Assembly: GCF_000444995.1 (NCBI RefSeq)
Contig: NC_022041.1
Coordinates: 2,640,001 to 2,704,000, forward strand
From: Paracoccus aminophilus JCM 7686
GTDB lineage: Bacteria; Pseudomonadota; Alphaproteobacteria; Rhodobacterales; Rhodobacteraceae
Length of the DNA stretch: 64,000 bases
Direction: 5' to 3'
Shown: positions 48,585 to 57,877 of the stretch, one piece after another
How positions within the stretch are numbered: position 1 is the first letter of the stretch
How the letters are laid out: every line of letters begins with the position of its first letter
Program-made: the position numbers and the translations under genes
The notes under the pieces: generated by a model
Told to the model about the DNA's origin: nothing
Database searches by the model: none
Seen by the model: the letters and a program-made list of their open reading frames with translations, nothing else

Positions 48585-48642
48585 CTTTGCAGCAGGGCCG
48601 GTCAACGGCTAGGCTTGGCCTCGGGCCGCAAGAGAGGGCAAT

Positions 48643-49353
48643 GTGGGCGCGCAGATTGAGATCCGGTCCTATTCCCCGGCGAGCGGCTCGCATCGGCACG
48701 GGTTTCATCAGCTCATCCTGCCCTGTGCGGGCGTGATGGAGCTGGAAACCGCGCGCGGCAATGGCCGCGTGCGCGATCGGGTCGGGGCCTTTGTCGCGGC
48801 GGGCGATGACCATGATTTCAGCACCTGTCCGAGCGGGCGCTTTGTCGTCGTCGATCTGCCTGAGGATGCCCTGCCCCCAGCGCCCGCCTTTTTCCACATC
48901 GACGCTTCGCTTGGTGCCCTCCTAGATTATGCCGCGCAATGCCCGCCCGAGACCGAGAGCCTGCGCGACGCATGGTCGCTGCTGCTCTTGGACCGGCTCT
49001 CCCATCTCGGCGCGCCGACCGACCGGGGGGCTGCGGCCTTAGCTCGGGCCGAGGCGCATATGCGCGCCCATCTCGACCAGCCCTTGAGCGTCGGCGACAT
49101 TGCCCGCGCCGCCGGTCTCAGCCTCTCGGCGCTGCATCGGTTGATGCGCGCGCGGCGCGATTGCACGCCCCATGCCCATCTGGCCGAGCTACGCCTTGAC
49201 CGCGCCGAGGCGCTTCTGGCCGAGGGGCGTCTCTCGATTGCCGAGATCGCTTTGGCCAGCGGCCATGCCGATCAGGCGGCGCTGACCCGCGCGCTGCGGC
49301 AAAGGCGCGGCACCACGCCCGGCGCGCTGCGCCGCGTGCTGCGCGCAAACTGA
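48643..49353 (+). CDS. AraC-family transcriptional regulator
   Basis: This gives 236 residues from a GTG start with AGAGAGGG upstream. The N-terminal half is a cupin-like sensor (SHRHGFHQLILPCAGVMEL). The C-terminal half is the two-helix-turn-helix AraC domain (LSVGDIARAAGLSLSALHRLMRA and LSIAEIALASGHADQAALTRAL). It lies directly upstream of an exporter gene, which it probably controls through CTGNCAG repeats overlapping its own stop codon. Confidence 0.9.
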   Translation: MGAQIEIRSYSPASGSHRHGFHQLILPCAGVMELETARGNGRVRDRVGAFVAAGDDHDFSTCPSGRFVVVDLPEDALPPAPAFFHIDASLGALLDYAAQCPPETESLRDAWSLLLLDRLSHLGAPTDRGAAALARAEAHMRAHLDQPLSVGDIARAAGLSLSALHRLMRARRDCTPHAHLAELRLDRAEALLAEGRLSIAEIALASGHADQAALTRALRQRRGTTPGALRRVLRAN

Positions 49354-49377
49354 CAGCCAGAGCCCAAAGACTGCCAG
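49350..49377 (+). promoter_or_regulatory. Candidate AraC-type direct repeat before the DMT exporter
   Basis: CTGACAG (49350-49356) and CTGCCAG (49371-49377) are direct repeats 21 bases apart, ending about 60 bases before the exporter ATG. This spacing suits a dimeric AraC-type activator. Confidence 0.45.
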
Positions 49378-49439
49378 ATTTCGCCAAGACCCGAGGTGCG
49401 ACGCAGGCGACGTTCATCTGCCGCAACCCGGAGCCGCAG

Positions 49440-50327
49440 ATGGACCAGCCCAACCGTCAGACCGCCACTTGGATCGGGATCATCGCGCTCGCCTCTTGGG
49501 CGGCGTTGGCTTTTCTGACGACGCTCGGGCGCGGCATTCCGCCGTTCGAGATGCTCGCGCTGAATGCCGCCGTGGCCTTCGCGCTCGGCTGTCTTTACCT
49601 CGCACGGCGCGGCCGCAAAGGCTTTGCCGTGCTGCGCCAGCCCGTGCAGGCTTGGCTGCTCGCCGCCGGGGCGATCTTTGCCTATCACGCGCTCTATTTC
49701 TACGCGCTCGCGAGCGTCCCGCCCGCCCGCGCCAGCCTGATCTGCTTCTTCTGGCCGCTGCTGATCGTGGTCTTCGCCGCTCTGGCCAATCGCCGCTTGC
49801 AGGCGGCCCATCTGATCGGCGCGCTTCTGGGGCTGCTTGGCGTGTTTCTGATCTTTGCCGATGGCGCGCGGGGAGCAGAGCCGACGGGCGCGGTCTCAGG
49901 CTATTTCGCGGCGGCGGCCTGCGCGGTCATCTGGGCGGCCTATTCGGTCGCGAACCGCCGTTATGCCGGTGTGCCAAGCGAGATGCTGATCGGCGTTGCA
50001 GGTTTGGTGGCTTTGGCCTCGGGGCTCTGCCATTTCGCCTTTGAAACGACGGTCCTGCCCGATCTGCGTCAGGGGATCGCGATCCTTCTTTTGGGGATCT
50101 TCCCGCTGGGGGTCGGCTTTCTGGCTTGGGACCATGCCACCAAATACGGCAATCTGCCGCTGCTGGGCGCCTTGTCCTATCTGACGCCGCTGGTCTCGAC
50201 GCTCGTGCTGATCGCCTCAGGCCAGACCACCGCCACGCTTGGCCTTGGGTTGGCGGCGCTGGCGATTGTCGCGGGCGCGGCGATTGCCGCCCGCCCGCCT
50301 GCGCGCCCCGCCGCGCTTCGCGCTTAA
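49440..50327 (+). CDS. EamA/DMT-family exporter
   Basis: This 295-residue protein has ten membrane segments in two EamA repeats. The sequence TWIGIIALASWAALAFLTTLGRGIPPFEML resembles YddG-type aromatic amino acid exporters, but the substrate is not certain. It is adjacent to and downstream of an AraC regulator in the same direction. Confidence 0.87.
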   Translation: MDQPNRQTATWIGIIALASWAALAFLTTLGRGIPPFEMLALNAAVAFALGCLYLARRGRKGFAVLRQPVQAWLLAAGAIFAYHALYFYALASVPPARASLICFFWPLLIVVFAALANRRLQAAHLIGALLGLLGVFLIFADGARGAEPTGAVSGYFAAAACAVIWAAYSVANRRYAGVPSEMLIGVAGLVALASGLCHFAFETTVLPDLRQGIAILLLGIFPLGVGFLAWDHATKYGNLPLLGALSYLTPLVSTLVLIASGQTTATLGLGLAALAIVAGAAIAARPPARPAALRA

Positions 50328-50332
50328 GACCC

Positions 50333-51175
50333 TCAGCGGCGCGGATTACGCGACATGAAGGCCAGCCGCTCGAACAGCGAAATGTCCTGTTCGTTCTTCA
50401 AAAGCGCGCCATGCAGCTTTGGCAACATCTCTTGCGCCGGACGCTTGAGATCCTCGGGCGTCAGATCCTCGGCGAGAATCAGCTTGAGCCAATCGAGGAA
50501 TTCGCTGGTCGAGGGCTTTTTCTTCAGCCCCTGAACCTCGCGGATTTCAAAAAACTGGCCGAGCGCCTCTTCGAGCAGGCGCGGCTTCAGACCCGGATAA
50601 TGGACCTCGACAATGCGCTTCAGCGTCTCGGCATCGGGGAAGCGGATGTAGTGGAAAAAGCAGCGGCGCAGGAAGGCGTCGGGCAGCTCTTTTTCATTGT
50701 TCGAGGTGATGATGACGATCGGCCGATGTTTGGCGGCAATCGTCTCGCCGGTCTCGTAGACATGGAACTCCATCCGGTCGAGTTCCTGCAGAAGGTCGTT
50801 CGGAAATTCAATATCGGCCTTGTCGACCTCGTCGATCAGAAGAACGACTTTCTCATCTGCCTCAAAGGCCTGCCAGATTTTTCCCTTGCGGATGTAATTG
50901 GCGACATCATGGACGCGCGCCTCGCCCAGCTGGCTGTCGCGCAGTCGCGAAACCGCGTCATATTCGTAAAGCCCTTGCTGGGCTTTGGTGGTCGATTTCA
51001 CGTTCCATTCGACCATGCGCAGGCCAAGACTTTCGGCAACCTGACGGGCCAATTCGGTCTTGCCGGTGCCCGGTTCGCCCTTGACCAGCAGCGGGCGCTC
51101 GAGCGTGATCGCGGCATTGACGGCCTTGGCCAGATCGGGGGGCGCGACATAACTGTCGGTCGAAGTGAACTGCAT
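50333..51175 (-). CDS. MoxR-type AAA+ ATPase
   Basis: This 280-residue cytosolic ATPase has the Walker A motif GEPGTGKTEL near residue 40, Walker B VVLLIDEVDKAD and sensor motif VIITSNNEKELPDAFLRRC. MoxR proteins act as chaperones that mature metal or cofactor enzymes, often with a VWA-domain partner, which is not seen in this window. The start at 51175 is preferred because AAGGA lies six bases upstream. It converges with the DMT gene. Confidence 0.88.
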   Translation of the reverse strand: MQFTSTDSYVAPPDLAKAVNAAITLERPLLVKGEPGTGKTELARQVAESLGLRMVEWNVKSTTKAQQGLYEYDAVSRLRDSQLGEARVHDVANYIRKGKIWQAFEADEKVVLLIDEVDKADIEFPNDLLQELDRMEFHVYETGETIAAKHRPIVIITSNNEKELPDAFLRRCFFHYIRFPDAETLKRIVEVHYPGLKPRLLEEALGQFFEIREVQGLKKKPSTSEFLDWLKLILAEDLTPEDLKRPAQEMLPKLHGALLKNEQDISLFERLAFMSRNPRR

Positions 51176-51344
51176 CGTCATTCCTTTCCGGACCCGGCGG
51201 CGGGGATCGGCGGGACCGTAGAGGCCCTGCCACGCCTGCGCAAGATATGGTGCATGAGGGGGGAGAAGTAGTGACAAGAGGCCATCCATCCAGTATGGGG
51301 GCCGCATGAGGGGGCATCCAGCCTGCCCGCTCACCGGAGGACCA

Positions 51345-51767
51345 ATGAAAGCCCAGACCTTCCTGCCCGACGATTACCGTCCTGCCGAGGACGAACCTTT
51401 CATGAATGAGCGCCAGCTTGAATATTTCCGCCGCAAGCTGATCGCCTGGAAAGGCGAGCTTCTCGAGCAATCTGCGGAAACGCTCGAAGGACTTCAAGAC
51501 AGCGCCCGCAACGTGCCCGATCTCGCCGACCGCGCGAGTGAGGAAACCGACCGCTCGCTGGAACTGCGCACCCGCGACCGCCAGCGCAAGCTCGTCAGCA
51601 AGATCGACGCGGCGCTCCGCCGTATCGAGACCGGCGAATATGGCTATTGCGAGATGACCGGCGATCCGATCAGCCTCAAGCGTCTTGATGCGCGTCCGAT
51701 CGCGACCATGACACTGGAAGCGCAGGAACGCCACGAGCGCCGCGAGCGCGTGCACCGCGACGACTAA
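51345..51767 (+). CDS. dksA: RNA polymerase-binding transcription factor DksA
   Basis: This 140-residue coiled-coil factor works with ppGpp at RNA polymerase. An N-terminal helix and long coiled coil (residues about 25-105) carry the conserved PDLADRASEETDRSLELRTRDRQRKL. The zinc finger is degenerate. Only one cysteine remains (YGYCEMTGDPI), the low-cysteine form known in alphaproteobacteria. CGGAGGA precedes the ATG. Confidence 0.93.
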   Translation: MKAQTFLPDDYRPAEDEPFMNERQLEYFRRKLIAWKGELLEQSAETLEGLQDSARNVPDLADRASEETDRSLELRTRDRQRKLVSKIDAALRRIETGEYGYCEMTGDPISLKRLDARPIATMTLEAQERHERRERVHRDD

Positions 51768-52078
51768 GCCCGGCGCCGGCCTTCGGGCCGGACCTCTTGC
51801 GCCTGCGTTTTGGGCCCATGTTTCGGGCCTATGTTGCAGGCCGGTCACCGTTAGAGATCGCGGCATGTTACGCCAAAGCCCGCAGCCTTCTGCGGGGGCT
51901 TGCGCCTTGCTGCCAATCTCACCGGAACCGGCTCTGCTGCGCGCCAGATTTCGCGGCAGAACGTCGACGCAAGACATAGCCCGAAAATCCCGGTCAGGCG
52001 GTTCGCGATTGCCTTCGGCTGCGGCTCGGCGGATAGTCCTGCGATTGCCATCGCCCCTTCCGGGCAGGAGTTCCGGTC
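51768..52078 (+). other. Intergenic region after dksA
   Basis: These 311 bases begin with a GC hairpin (CCGGCC-TTC-GGGCCGG, 51775-51791) that probably ends the dksA transcript. They end with GCAGGAG (52064-52070), the likely ribosome-binding site of the monooxygenase gene. I see no gene in between. Confidence 0.5.
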
Positions 52079-53209
52079 CTGACTGCTCATCTGACAAACC
52101 GAGAAATTGCCGTGATCGGCGCCGGAATCGCGGGCCTGACCGTGGCGACCGCTTTGGCCCAACGCGGCGCCCGCGTAACCGTCTTCGAACGCGCCCCCGC
52201 GCTTGGCGAGGTCGGCGCGGGCATCCAAATCTCGCCCAATGCCGGGCGGGTGCTCAGCGCATTGGGGCTCTGGGACGGCTTCGCCAAGGTCTCGATGCGC
52301 TCGGAAGCGGTGGTGCTGCGCGATTCGGCGGCACGCCAGATCGTGCGCATGGATCTGGCCCGTTACCGGCCCAAGGATGATTTCCGCTTCGTCCATCGCG
52401 CGCGCCTGCTTGAGGTGTTTGAAGCCGGGGCACGGGCCGCCGGGGCGCGGATCGAGCTTGGCGCCGAGATCACCGATCCGCCCGCCGGGGCCGATCTGGT
52501 CATTGCCGCCGATGGCGTCAAAAGCGCGATGCGTCCGCTGCTGAACGGGCCGGAGACCCCATTCTTCACCGGCCAGAGCGCCTGGCGCGCGACCATTCCC
52601 TGCGCGCCCGGCGCCGCGCCCGTGGCCGAGGTCTTCATGGGGCCCGGCCGCCATCTCGTCAGCTATCCGATGGCGGGGGGCCTGCGCAATCTGGTCGCGG
52701 TGGTCGAGCGCAAGGCCTGGGCCGAGGAAGGCTGGAGCCAAAGCGGCGATCCCGAGGATCTGCGCGCCACCTTCGCCCGCTTCGGCGGCCCGGTCTCGGA
52801 TTGGCTGGGCGCGGTCAAGGAGGTCGGGCTCTGGGGGCTCTTCCGCCACCCGGTCGCCGGGCATTGGCATGACGCGCGCATGGTGCTGATCGGCGACGCC
52901 GCCCATCCGACGCTGCCCTTCATCGCGCAAGGCGCGGTCATGGCGATGGAGGACAGCTATATCCTCGCCGCCTGCCTGGATGCCGACCCCGATCAGGCCA
53001 ATGCTCTGGCGCGCTTTCAGGCGCTTCGCAAACCGCGCTGCACCAAGATCGTGGACGCCGCAAATGCGAATGCGCGCAACTATCACCTGCGCGGCCCGGC
53101 GCGCGCCGTGGCCCATGCCGGGCTGCGCGCGATCTCGCGGTTGGCGCCGACAGCGCTGATTGAACGCTTCGCCTGGCTTTACGATTTCGATCCGGTCGCA
53201 TCCTCTTGA
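52079..53209 (+). CDS. FAD-dependent monooxygenase (salicylate hydroxylase-like)
   Basis: This aromatic-ring hydroxylase-type flavoprotein of about 376 residues has the FAD motif REIAVIGAGIAGLTVATALAQRG, DLVIAADGVKSAMR and GDAAHPTLPFIAQGA. There is no ATG, GTG or TTG between the in-frame stop at 52034 and the GTG at 52112. Starting at that GTG would remove most of the first beta strand and has no ribosome-binding site. CTG at 52079 has GCAGGAG eight bases upstream, so I use it. The substrate is unknown. Confidence 0.8.
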   Translation: MTAHLTNREIAVIGAGIAGLTVATALAQRGARVTVFERAPALGEVGAGIQISPNAGRVLSALGLWDGFAKVSMRSEAVVLRDSAARQIVRMDLARYRPKDDFRFVHRARLLEVFEAGARAAGARIELGAEITDPPAGADLVIAADGVKSAMRPLLNGPETPFFTGQSAWRATIPCAPGAAPVAEVFMGPGRHLVSYPMAGGLRNLVAVVERKAWAEEGWSQSGDPEDLRATFARFGGPVSDWLGAVKEVGLWGLFRHPVAGHWHDARMVLIGDAAHPTLPFIAQGAVMAMEDSYILAACLDADPDQANALARFQALRKPRCTKIVDAANANARNYHLRGPARAVAHAGLRAISRLAPTALIERFAWLYDFDPVASS

Positions 53210-53252
53210 TTTCGCGCTTGCACCGCCTGCGAAATCCTGCAACCAATTCCCT

Positions 53253-53391
53253 GTTCTCGGGGCGGGGTGCAATTCCCCACCGGCGGTAAGCGGGTTTTCC
53301 CGCAAGCCCGCGAGCGCCTTTCGCCAGAAAGGGTCAGCAGATCAGGTGCGATTCCTGGGCCGACGGTCATAGTCCGGATGAAAGAGAGCAG
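53253..53391 (+). promoter_or_regulatory. FMN riboswitch (RFN element)
   Basis: The conserved RFN landmarks are all present and in order. They are GGGGCGGGGTGCAATTCCCC and ACCGGCGGT, then AGCCCGCGAGCGC, then GGGTCAGCAGATC, then GCCGACGGTCATAGTCCGGA followed by TGAAAGAGAGC. It ends about 77 bases before ribH2, so FMN binding probably controls its translation or transcription. Confidence 0.95.
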
Positions 53392-53467
53392 ACGGCCCCG
53401 TCGCATCAGCGGCAGGGTTCGGATGTGATCGCCTTGGGTGACGTGTCGCTGAAGTAAGGAGATCACA

Positions 53468-53902
53468 ATGACACACACCCGTTACGCCTTCATTAAGGCG
53501 AACTGGCATTCCGATATCGTGGATCAGGCGCTTGCCGGCTTTCTAGAGCTGATCCCAGCCGCCGAGGTCGATGTCTTCGACGTCCCCGGCGCCTTTGAAA
53601 TGCCGCTTCTGGCGCGTGATCTAGCCAAGACCGGCAAATACGGCGCAGTGGCGGCGGCGGCTTTGGTCGTCGATGGCGGCATCTATCGTCATGACTTCGT
53701 GGCGCAGGCTGTGGTCAGCGGTTTGATGCAGGCCGGGATGGAGACCGGGGTTCCGGTGCTCTCGGTCTCGCTGACCCCGCATCATTATCAGGAAACCGAC
53801 CACCATAACGAGATCTTCCGCAGCCATTTCGTCCAGAAGGGCCGCGAGGCGGCCGAGGCCGCGCTGAAGATCACCGAAACCCGCCGCAAGGCCTTTGGCT
53901 GA
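53468..53902 (+). CDS. ribH: 6,7-dimethyl-8-ribityllumazine synthase, type II
   Basis: This 144-residue lumazine synthase makes the riboflavin precursor from the ribityl-diamine and butanone phosphate. The sequence YAFIKANWHSDIVDQAL, FDVPGAFEMPLLARDLA, and the HxD/HH region HHYQETDHHNEIFRSHF match the decameric RibH2 type known from Brucella and Mesorhizobium. It is a single gene behind the FMN riboswitch. AAGGAG lies before the ATG. Confidence 0.93.
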   Translation: MTHTRYAFIKANWHSDIVDQALAGFLELIPAAEVDVFDVPGAFEMPLLARDLAKTGKYGAVAAAALVVDGGIYRHDFVAQAVVSGLMQAGMETGVPVLSVSLTPHHYQETDHHNEIFRSHFVQKGREAAEAALKITETRRKAFG

Positions 53903-53923
53903 TCAAGGTCCGGCGCAAACGAC

Positions 53924-53950
53924 AAAGGGCGGCCCCGGGGCCGCCCTTTT
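53924..53950. terminator. Bidirectional terminator between ribH and glmM
   Basis: AAAGGGCGGCCCC pairs with GGGGCCGCCCTTT, with A and T runs on each side, so it can stop both convergent transcripts. Confidence 0.88.
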
Positions 53951-53975
53951 CGCATCTTAACGGCGCGCGCCGCGC

Positions 53976-55319
53976 TCAGGCGGCCTTTTCGACCGCCGCG
54001 ACAATGCCGTCGACGACTTCGAGCAGCACCTGCTCGTCCTCGGCCTCGGCCATGACGCGGATCAGAGGCTCGGTCCCGGATTTGCGGATCAGCACACGGC
54101 CAGAGCCCGCCAGACGCTTTTCGGCATCCGCGATCTCTTGCTTGACGCTGGCCTTGGCCAAGGGATCGGCGCCCTGCGCATAGCGCACATTCTTGAGCAG
54201 CTGCGGCACCGGCTGGAACTGATGCACCAGATCCGAGGCGAGACGCCCGGATTCGCGCATCGCCGCCAGAAATTGCAGACCCGCAATCAGCCCGTCGCCG
54301 GTGGTGGCATAATCGGTCATCACGATATGACCCGATTGCTCGCCGCCAAGGTTGAAGCCCTTCTGGCGCATCCGCTCGACCACATAGCGGTCGCCCACCG
54401 CGGTGCGCTCGAGCGAGAGGCCGCGCCCTTGCAGGAACTTTTCTAGCCCGAGGTTCGACATCACCGTGGCAACCAGCGCGCCGCCGCGCAGCTTGCCCTG
54501 CTCGGCCCAACGCGAGGCCATCAGCGCCATGATCTGATCGCCATTGGCGATCGCGCCGGTTTCGTCGACGATCATCACCCGGTCGGCATCCCCGTCGAGG
54601 GTGATGCCGAGATCCGCCTTATGCTTCAGCACCGCCCGCGCGCAGACACGCGGATGGGTCGAGCCGACGCCGTCGTTGATATTGGTGCCATCGGGTTCGA
54701 CGCCAATCGGAATAACCTCGGCGCCCAGCTCCCACAACACATCGGGCGCAGCGCGGTAAGCCGCGCCATTGGCGCAGTCGATCACGACCTTCAGCCCGTC
54801 GAGCCGCAGCCCGGCCGGAAAGGTGGTCTTGGCATATTCGACATAGCGCCCGCGCCCGTCATCAATCCGCCGCGCGCGGCCGATGCTTTCGGGGGCAGCC
54901 AGCTGGATCTCGTCCGAGAGCATGGCCTCGATTTCAGCCTCGGCCTCGTCGGAAAGCTTGAACCCGTCGGGGCCAAAGAACTTGATGCCATTGTCATGGG
55001 CGGGGTTGTGGCTGGCGGAAATCATGATGCCCAGATCGGCGCGCATCGAGCGGGTCAGAAAGCCCACCGCAGGTGTCGGCACCGGGCCGAGCAACAGCAC
55101 ATTCATACCCGTCGAGGTCAGCCCCGCCGTCAGCGCGTTTTCCAGCATATAGCCCGAGAGCCGCGTGTCCTTGCCAATGACGACGCGGTGGTGCTCCTGC
55201 CCGCCGCGCCGGAAATAGCGTCCCGCCGCCGCGCCCAGTTTTAGCGCCATTTCGGCGGTCATCGGATAGGCATTGGCCTTGCCGCGCACGCCGTCGGTTC
55301 CGAAAATCTTTCTGCTCAT
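53976..55319 (-). CDS. glmM: Phosphoglucosamine mutase
   Basis: This 447-residue cytosolic enzyme converts glucosamine-6-phosphate to the 1-phosphate for UDP-GlcNAc synthesis. It starts [13 protein letters not shown]. The phosphoserine loop is [15 protein letters not shown] (active serine near residue 103), the metal loop is [11 protein letters not shown], and the C-terminal phosphate loop is [12 protein letters not shown]. The start at 55319 overlaps the folP stop (ATGA). Confidence 0.97.
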   Translation of the reverse strand: MSRKIFGTDGVRGKANAYPMTAEMALKLGAAAGRYFRRGGQEHHRVVIGKDTRLSGYMLENALTAGLTSTGMNVLLLGPVPTPAVGFLTRSMRADLGIMISASHNPAHDNGIKFFGPDGFKLSDEAEAEIEAMLSDEIQLAAPESIGRARRIDDGRGRYVEYAKTTFPAGLRLDGLKVVIDCANGAAYRAAPDVLWELGAEVIPIGVEPDGTNINDGVGSTHPRVCARAVLKHKADLGITLDGDADRVMIVDETGAIANGDQIMALMASRWAEQGKLRGGALVATVMSNLGLEKFLQGRGLSLERTAVGDRYVVERMRQKGFNLGGEQSGHIVMTDYATTGDGLIAGLQFLAAMRESGRLASDLVHQFQPVPQLLKNVRYAQGADPLAKASVKQEIADAEKRLAGSGRVLIRKSGTEPLIRVMAEAEDEQVLLEVVDGIVAAVEKAA

Positions 55320-56308
55320 CCACTCATCCCCAAATCGAGCGCGCTCCACAGGCGCAGCCCTTGTTTTATCTCTGCCACGTCATGGACGCGGTGGATCTGG
55401 ACGCCTTGCCCGATCGCGGCCAACGTCAGGGCAAGCGTGCCGGGCATCCGCGCCGCCGCCGCTTCGGCCTGACCGATCTGGCCAATGAAGCGTTTGCGGG
55501 AGATGCCCAGAAGAACCGGCAGGCCAAGACCGTGGTAGAGCGAGATCCGACGCAGGATCGCCAGATTATGCGCCTCGGTCTTGCCAAACCCAATCCCCGG
55601 GTCGATCACGATTTTGGCGGCGCTGACACCTGCCGTGAGCGCGCGCGCGACCCGCTCGGCCAAGGCGTCATAGACATCGAGCAGCACGTCTCCGTAGCGC
55701 GGATCGTCCTGCATAGTCTCGGGCAGGCCCTGCGCATGCATCAGGCAAAGCGCCGCGCCGCTGTGCGACACGACCTTGGCCATGCAGGGGTCGAAATCGA
55801 AGCCCGAGACATCATTGACCATGCCCGCGCCCGCCTTGAGCGCCGAAGCCGCGACCTTGGCCTTGCGCGTATCGACCGAGATCGGCGCGGCGCCCGCAAG
55901 GCCCGCGATCACCGGAACGACCCGGGCGATCTCGTCGGAGACCGCGACCTCGGCCGCACCGGGACGGGTCGATTCCCCGCCAATGTCCAAAAGATCGGCC
56001 CCGGCGGCGATCAGCGCCTCGCCGCGCGCCACCGCCTGCGCGCCCTCGCCCAAGAGCCCGCCATCCGAGAAACTGTCCGGCGTCGCGTTCAGGATCGCCA
56101 TCAGCCGCGGCACCTCCAACGAGAGGCCCAGCACCGAGGGGCGCGGCGCGGTCAGCCGCGCCAGCCAATCGGGCGGGATCTCATCGACGATCTCGGGCGC
56201 AGCGCCCCGGCGCAAAAGCTCGCATTGCGAAAAGCGGACCCAGCCTCCGGCCAGCCGCCAACGCCCGGTTTCCGAGGGAATCGGGCGGTAATAGTCTTTC
56301 TGGGTCAT
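55316..56308 (-). CDS. folP: Dihydropteroate synthase
   Basis: This 330-residue TIM-barrel enzyme joins p-aminobenzoate to hydroxymethyl-dihydropterin diphosphate and is the sulfonamide target. Motifs are [15 protein letters not shown] near residue 70, [13 protein letters not shown] and [12 protein letters not shown]. The N-terminal extension of about 65 residues before the barrel is typical of alphaproteobacteria. It overlaps glmM by four bases. Confidence 0.96.
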   Translation of the reverse strand: MTQKDYYRPIPSETGRWRLAGGWVRFSQCELLRRGAAPEIVDEIPPDWLARLTAPRPSVLGLSLEVPRLMAILNATPDSFSDGGLLGEGAQAVARGEALIAAGADLLDIGGESTRPGAAEVAVSDEIARVVPVIAGLAGAAPISVDTRKAKVAASALKAGAGMVNDVSGFDFDPCMAKVVSHSGAALCLMHAQGLPETMQDDPRYGDVLLDVYDALAERVARALTAGVSAAKIVIDPGIGFGKTEAHNLAILRRISLYHGLGLPVLLGISRKRFIGQIGQAEAAAARMPGTLALTLAAIGQGVQIHRVHDVAEIKQGLRLWSALDLGMSG

Positions 56309-56369
56309 GGCATCACATCACAGCAAACCGGCGGTTCCGCAGATCCGCCGCGTTTCATTGCAGGCAAGT

Positions 56370-57155
56370 TCACGCGAGCGCGGCCGAGCTGATGGCAAAG
56401 CCCGCAGGCGAGACCGGCAGCCCACGCCCCGCAGGCAAAGCCCAGTCGAGACGCGGCGCGTTCAGCCTCTGCGCCAGCCAGAAGGCCAGAGCCTCAGGCT
56501 CGGCAGAGATCTCGACCTCATCGGCGATCATGCGCGAGGGCGCCCAGACCACGCGATGGCCCTCGCCCGCCGCCCAGTCGATCTCGGTCTGGCTGTCGGC
56601 GACATGGAGACCCAGCCGCCCGGCCAAAGCCCAAGCCGCCTGATCCAAAGCCAAAAGCGCGATGCGCCGCTCATTGCCGCCCAAAGGCACCGGCAGGCCG
56701 GGCGCATCCGGCACGAGGATGACCGGCCCGGCTGGCAGATCGGCGTCGCGGCCGTAGAAAAGCACGCGCGGCGCAGTGCCGGTCGGAACCGCCTCGACGC
56801 GCGCAGCACGGCGCAGCAGTGTCACGCCAAGCGCGCCCGGCACGCGGTCGATCTTTTCGACCGTGACCTCGATCTGGGCCGCGCGCGGATGGTCGAGCAC
56901 CTGCGCCGCGATCTTTTCGGCCAGCGTTTCCAGCAGATTATAGCGCTGATCGGCCAGACCTGCGGCAATCGCTCCGGTCAGGATGTCATAAGAGAGGATG
57001 CGATCGACCTCGTCATTGACGCCGCGAACCTGATTGGCCAGCTCGACCGTCAGGTTGAAGCGCAACCGCTGGTCATGGCCCCGCTCGGTCTGGAAGGCAC
57101 CAATATCGGCCGAGACAATATAGTCCCGCAGGTGAATCCGGTCTGGCTGCTCCAT
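56370..57155 (-). CDS. folB: Dihydroneopterin aldolase with C-terminal extension
   Basis: This is a 261-residue protein. Residues about 5-120 are the FolB domain (RIHLRDYIVSADIGAFQTERG, LSYDILTGAI, NLLETLAEKIAAQVLD), which makes 6-hydroxymethyl-dihydropterin. Residues about 125-261 form an extra domain of unknown role (starting RVLFYGRDADLPAGPVILVP). Canonical FolB is about 120 residues. The start at 57155 has GGGGACG upstream. It is the first gene of a folB-folP-glmM operon. Confidence 0.9.
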   Translation of the reverse strand: MEQPDRIHLRDYIVSADIGAFQTERGHDQRLRFNLTVELANQVRGVNDEVDRILSYDILTGAIAAGLADQRYNLLETLAEKIAAQVLDHPRAAQIEVTVEKIDRVPGALGVTLLRRAARVEAVPTGTAPRVLFYGRDADLPAGPVILVPDAPGLPVPLGGNERRIALLALDQAAWALAGRLGLHVADSQTEIDWAAGEGHRVVWAPSRMIADEVEISAEPEALAFWLAQRLNAPRLDWALPAGRGLPVSPAGFAISSAALA

Positions 57156-57174
57156 ATCGTCCCCGTCTGAAAGC

Positions 57175-57202
57175 AAAAGGCCCGGCCGAGTTCGACCGGG
57201 CT
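57175..57202 (-). terminator. Rho-independent terminator of the SleB-type hydrolase gene
   Basis: On the minus strand GCCCGG pairs with CCGGGC around TCGAACTCGG and is followed by CTTTT. Confidence 0.8.
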
Positions 57203-57226
57203 ATTCGCAGCTACCTTGCCGGGAAA

Positions 57227-57877
57227 TCAGTTCGATGCAAGACGCTGACCGCCACCGTTACGATAAAAGATGTGGCTGCCGATGCGCGTGGTCTTGACGA
57301 AGCTGCGCGACCAGGCCGGGCGAACGCCGCCGGTGTGGAAATAGGTCGCGCCGCCGGTGAGGTCACGCGGCGCGCCCGAAAGTGCCGCCATCGCGACGCG
57401 CTTGACGCGCTGATAGGCACTCTGCTCGCCATAGCGTTTCGAGACGCGGCCCTGATAGCTGAACTGGCCGTCCTGATTGACGACGCCGCAAACCGATTTC
57501 GGGAAGCGGGGATGATCGACGCGATTGAGAATGACCTCGGCCACGGCCTTCTGGCCCTGCGTCCCCTCGCCGCGCGCCTCGTAGTAAAGCGCTTCGGTCA
57601 AGCAGGCGAGATCTTTGGGATCGACCGACTTGTCCGCGCTCGAAATCGCGCGGGCATCGGCAACATCAGCGGCCTTTTCAGCGACAGCGCGCTGGATGTC
57701 ATCTTCAGAGACCTGCGCACCGGCAGGCTGGCGGATTTTGTAAACTGAGCCATCTTCGGCGGTGAAGAGACGTTCGGTAAACTGGCCATTCGCAAAGGCA
57801 GCCCCTGCCGAAAGGGTGGGGGCGGCAATAGCCAGACACACGGAGACGCGCGCCAGCCATGACAAGCAAATCGACAT
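57227..57877 (-). CDS. Cell wall hydrolase (SleB/CwlJ family)
   Basis: This 216-residue secreted protein has an N-terminal signal (MSICLSWLARVSVCLAIAAP..) and a C-terminal Hydrolase_2 domain. The domain carries the catalytic glutamate motif LTEALYYEARGEGTQGQKAVAEVILNRV, then SVCGVVNQDGQFSYQ and ATYFHTGGVRPAWS. Relatives cleave cortex or cell-wall glycan. In non-sporulating alphaproteobacteria the role is in wall turnover. The start at 57877 is chosen from the signal peptide. Confidence 0.87.
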   Translation of the reverse strand: MSICLSWLARVSVCLAIAAPTLSAGAAFANGQFTERLFTAEDGSVYKIRQPAGAQVSEDDIQRAVAEKAADVADARAISSADKSVDPKDLACLTEALYYEARGEGTQGQKAVAEVILNRVDHPRFPKSVCGVVNQDGQFSYQGRVSKRYGEQSAYQRVKRVAMAALSGAPRDLTGGATYFHTGGVRPAWSRSFVKTTRIGSHIFYRNGGGQRLASN

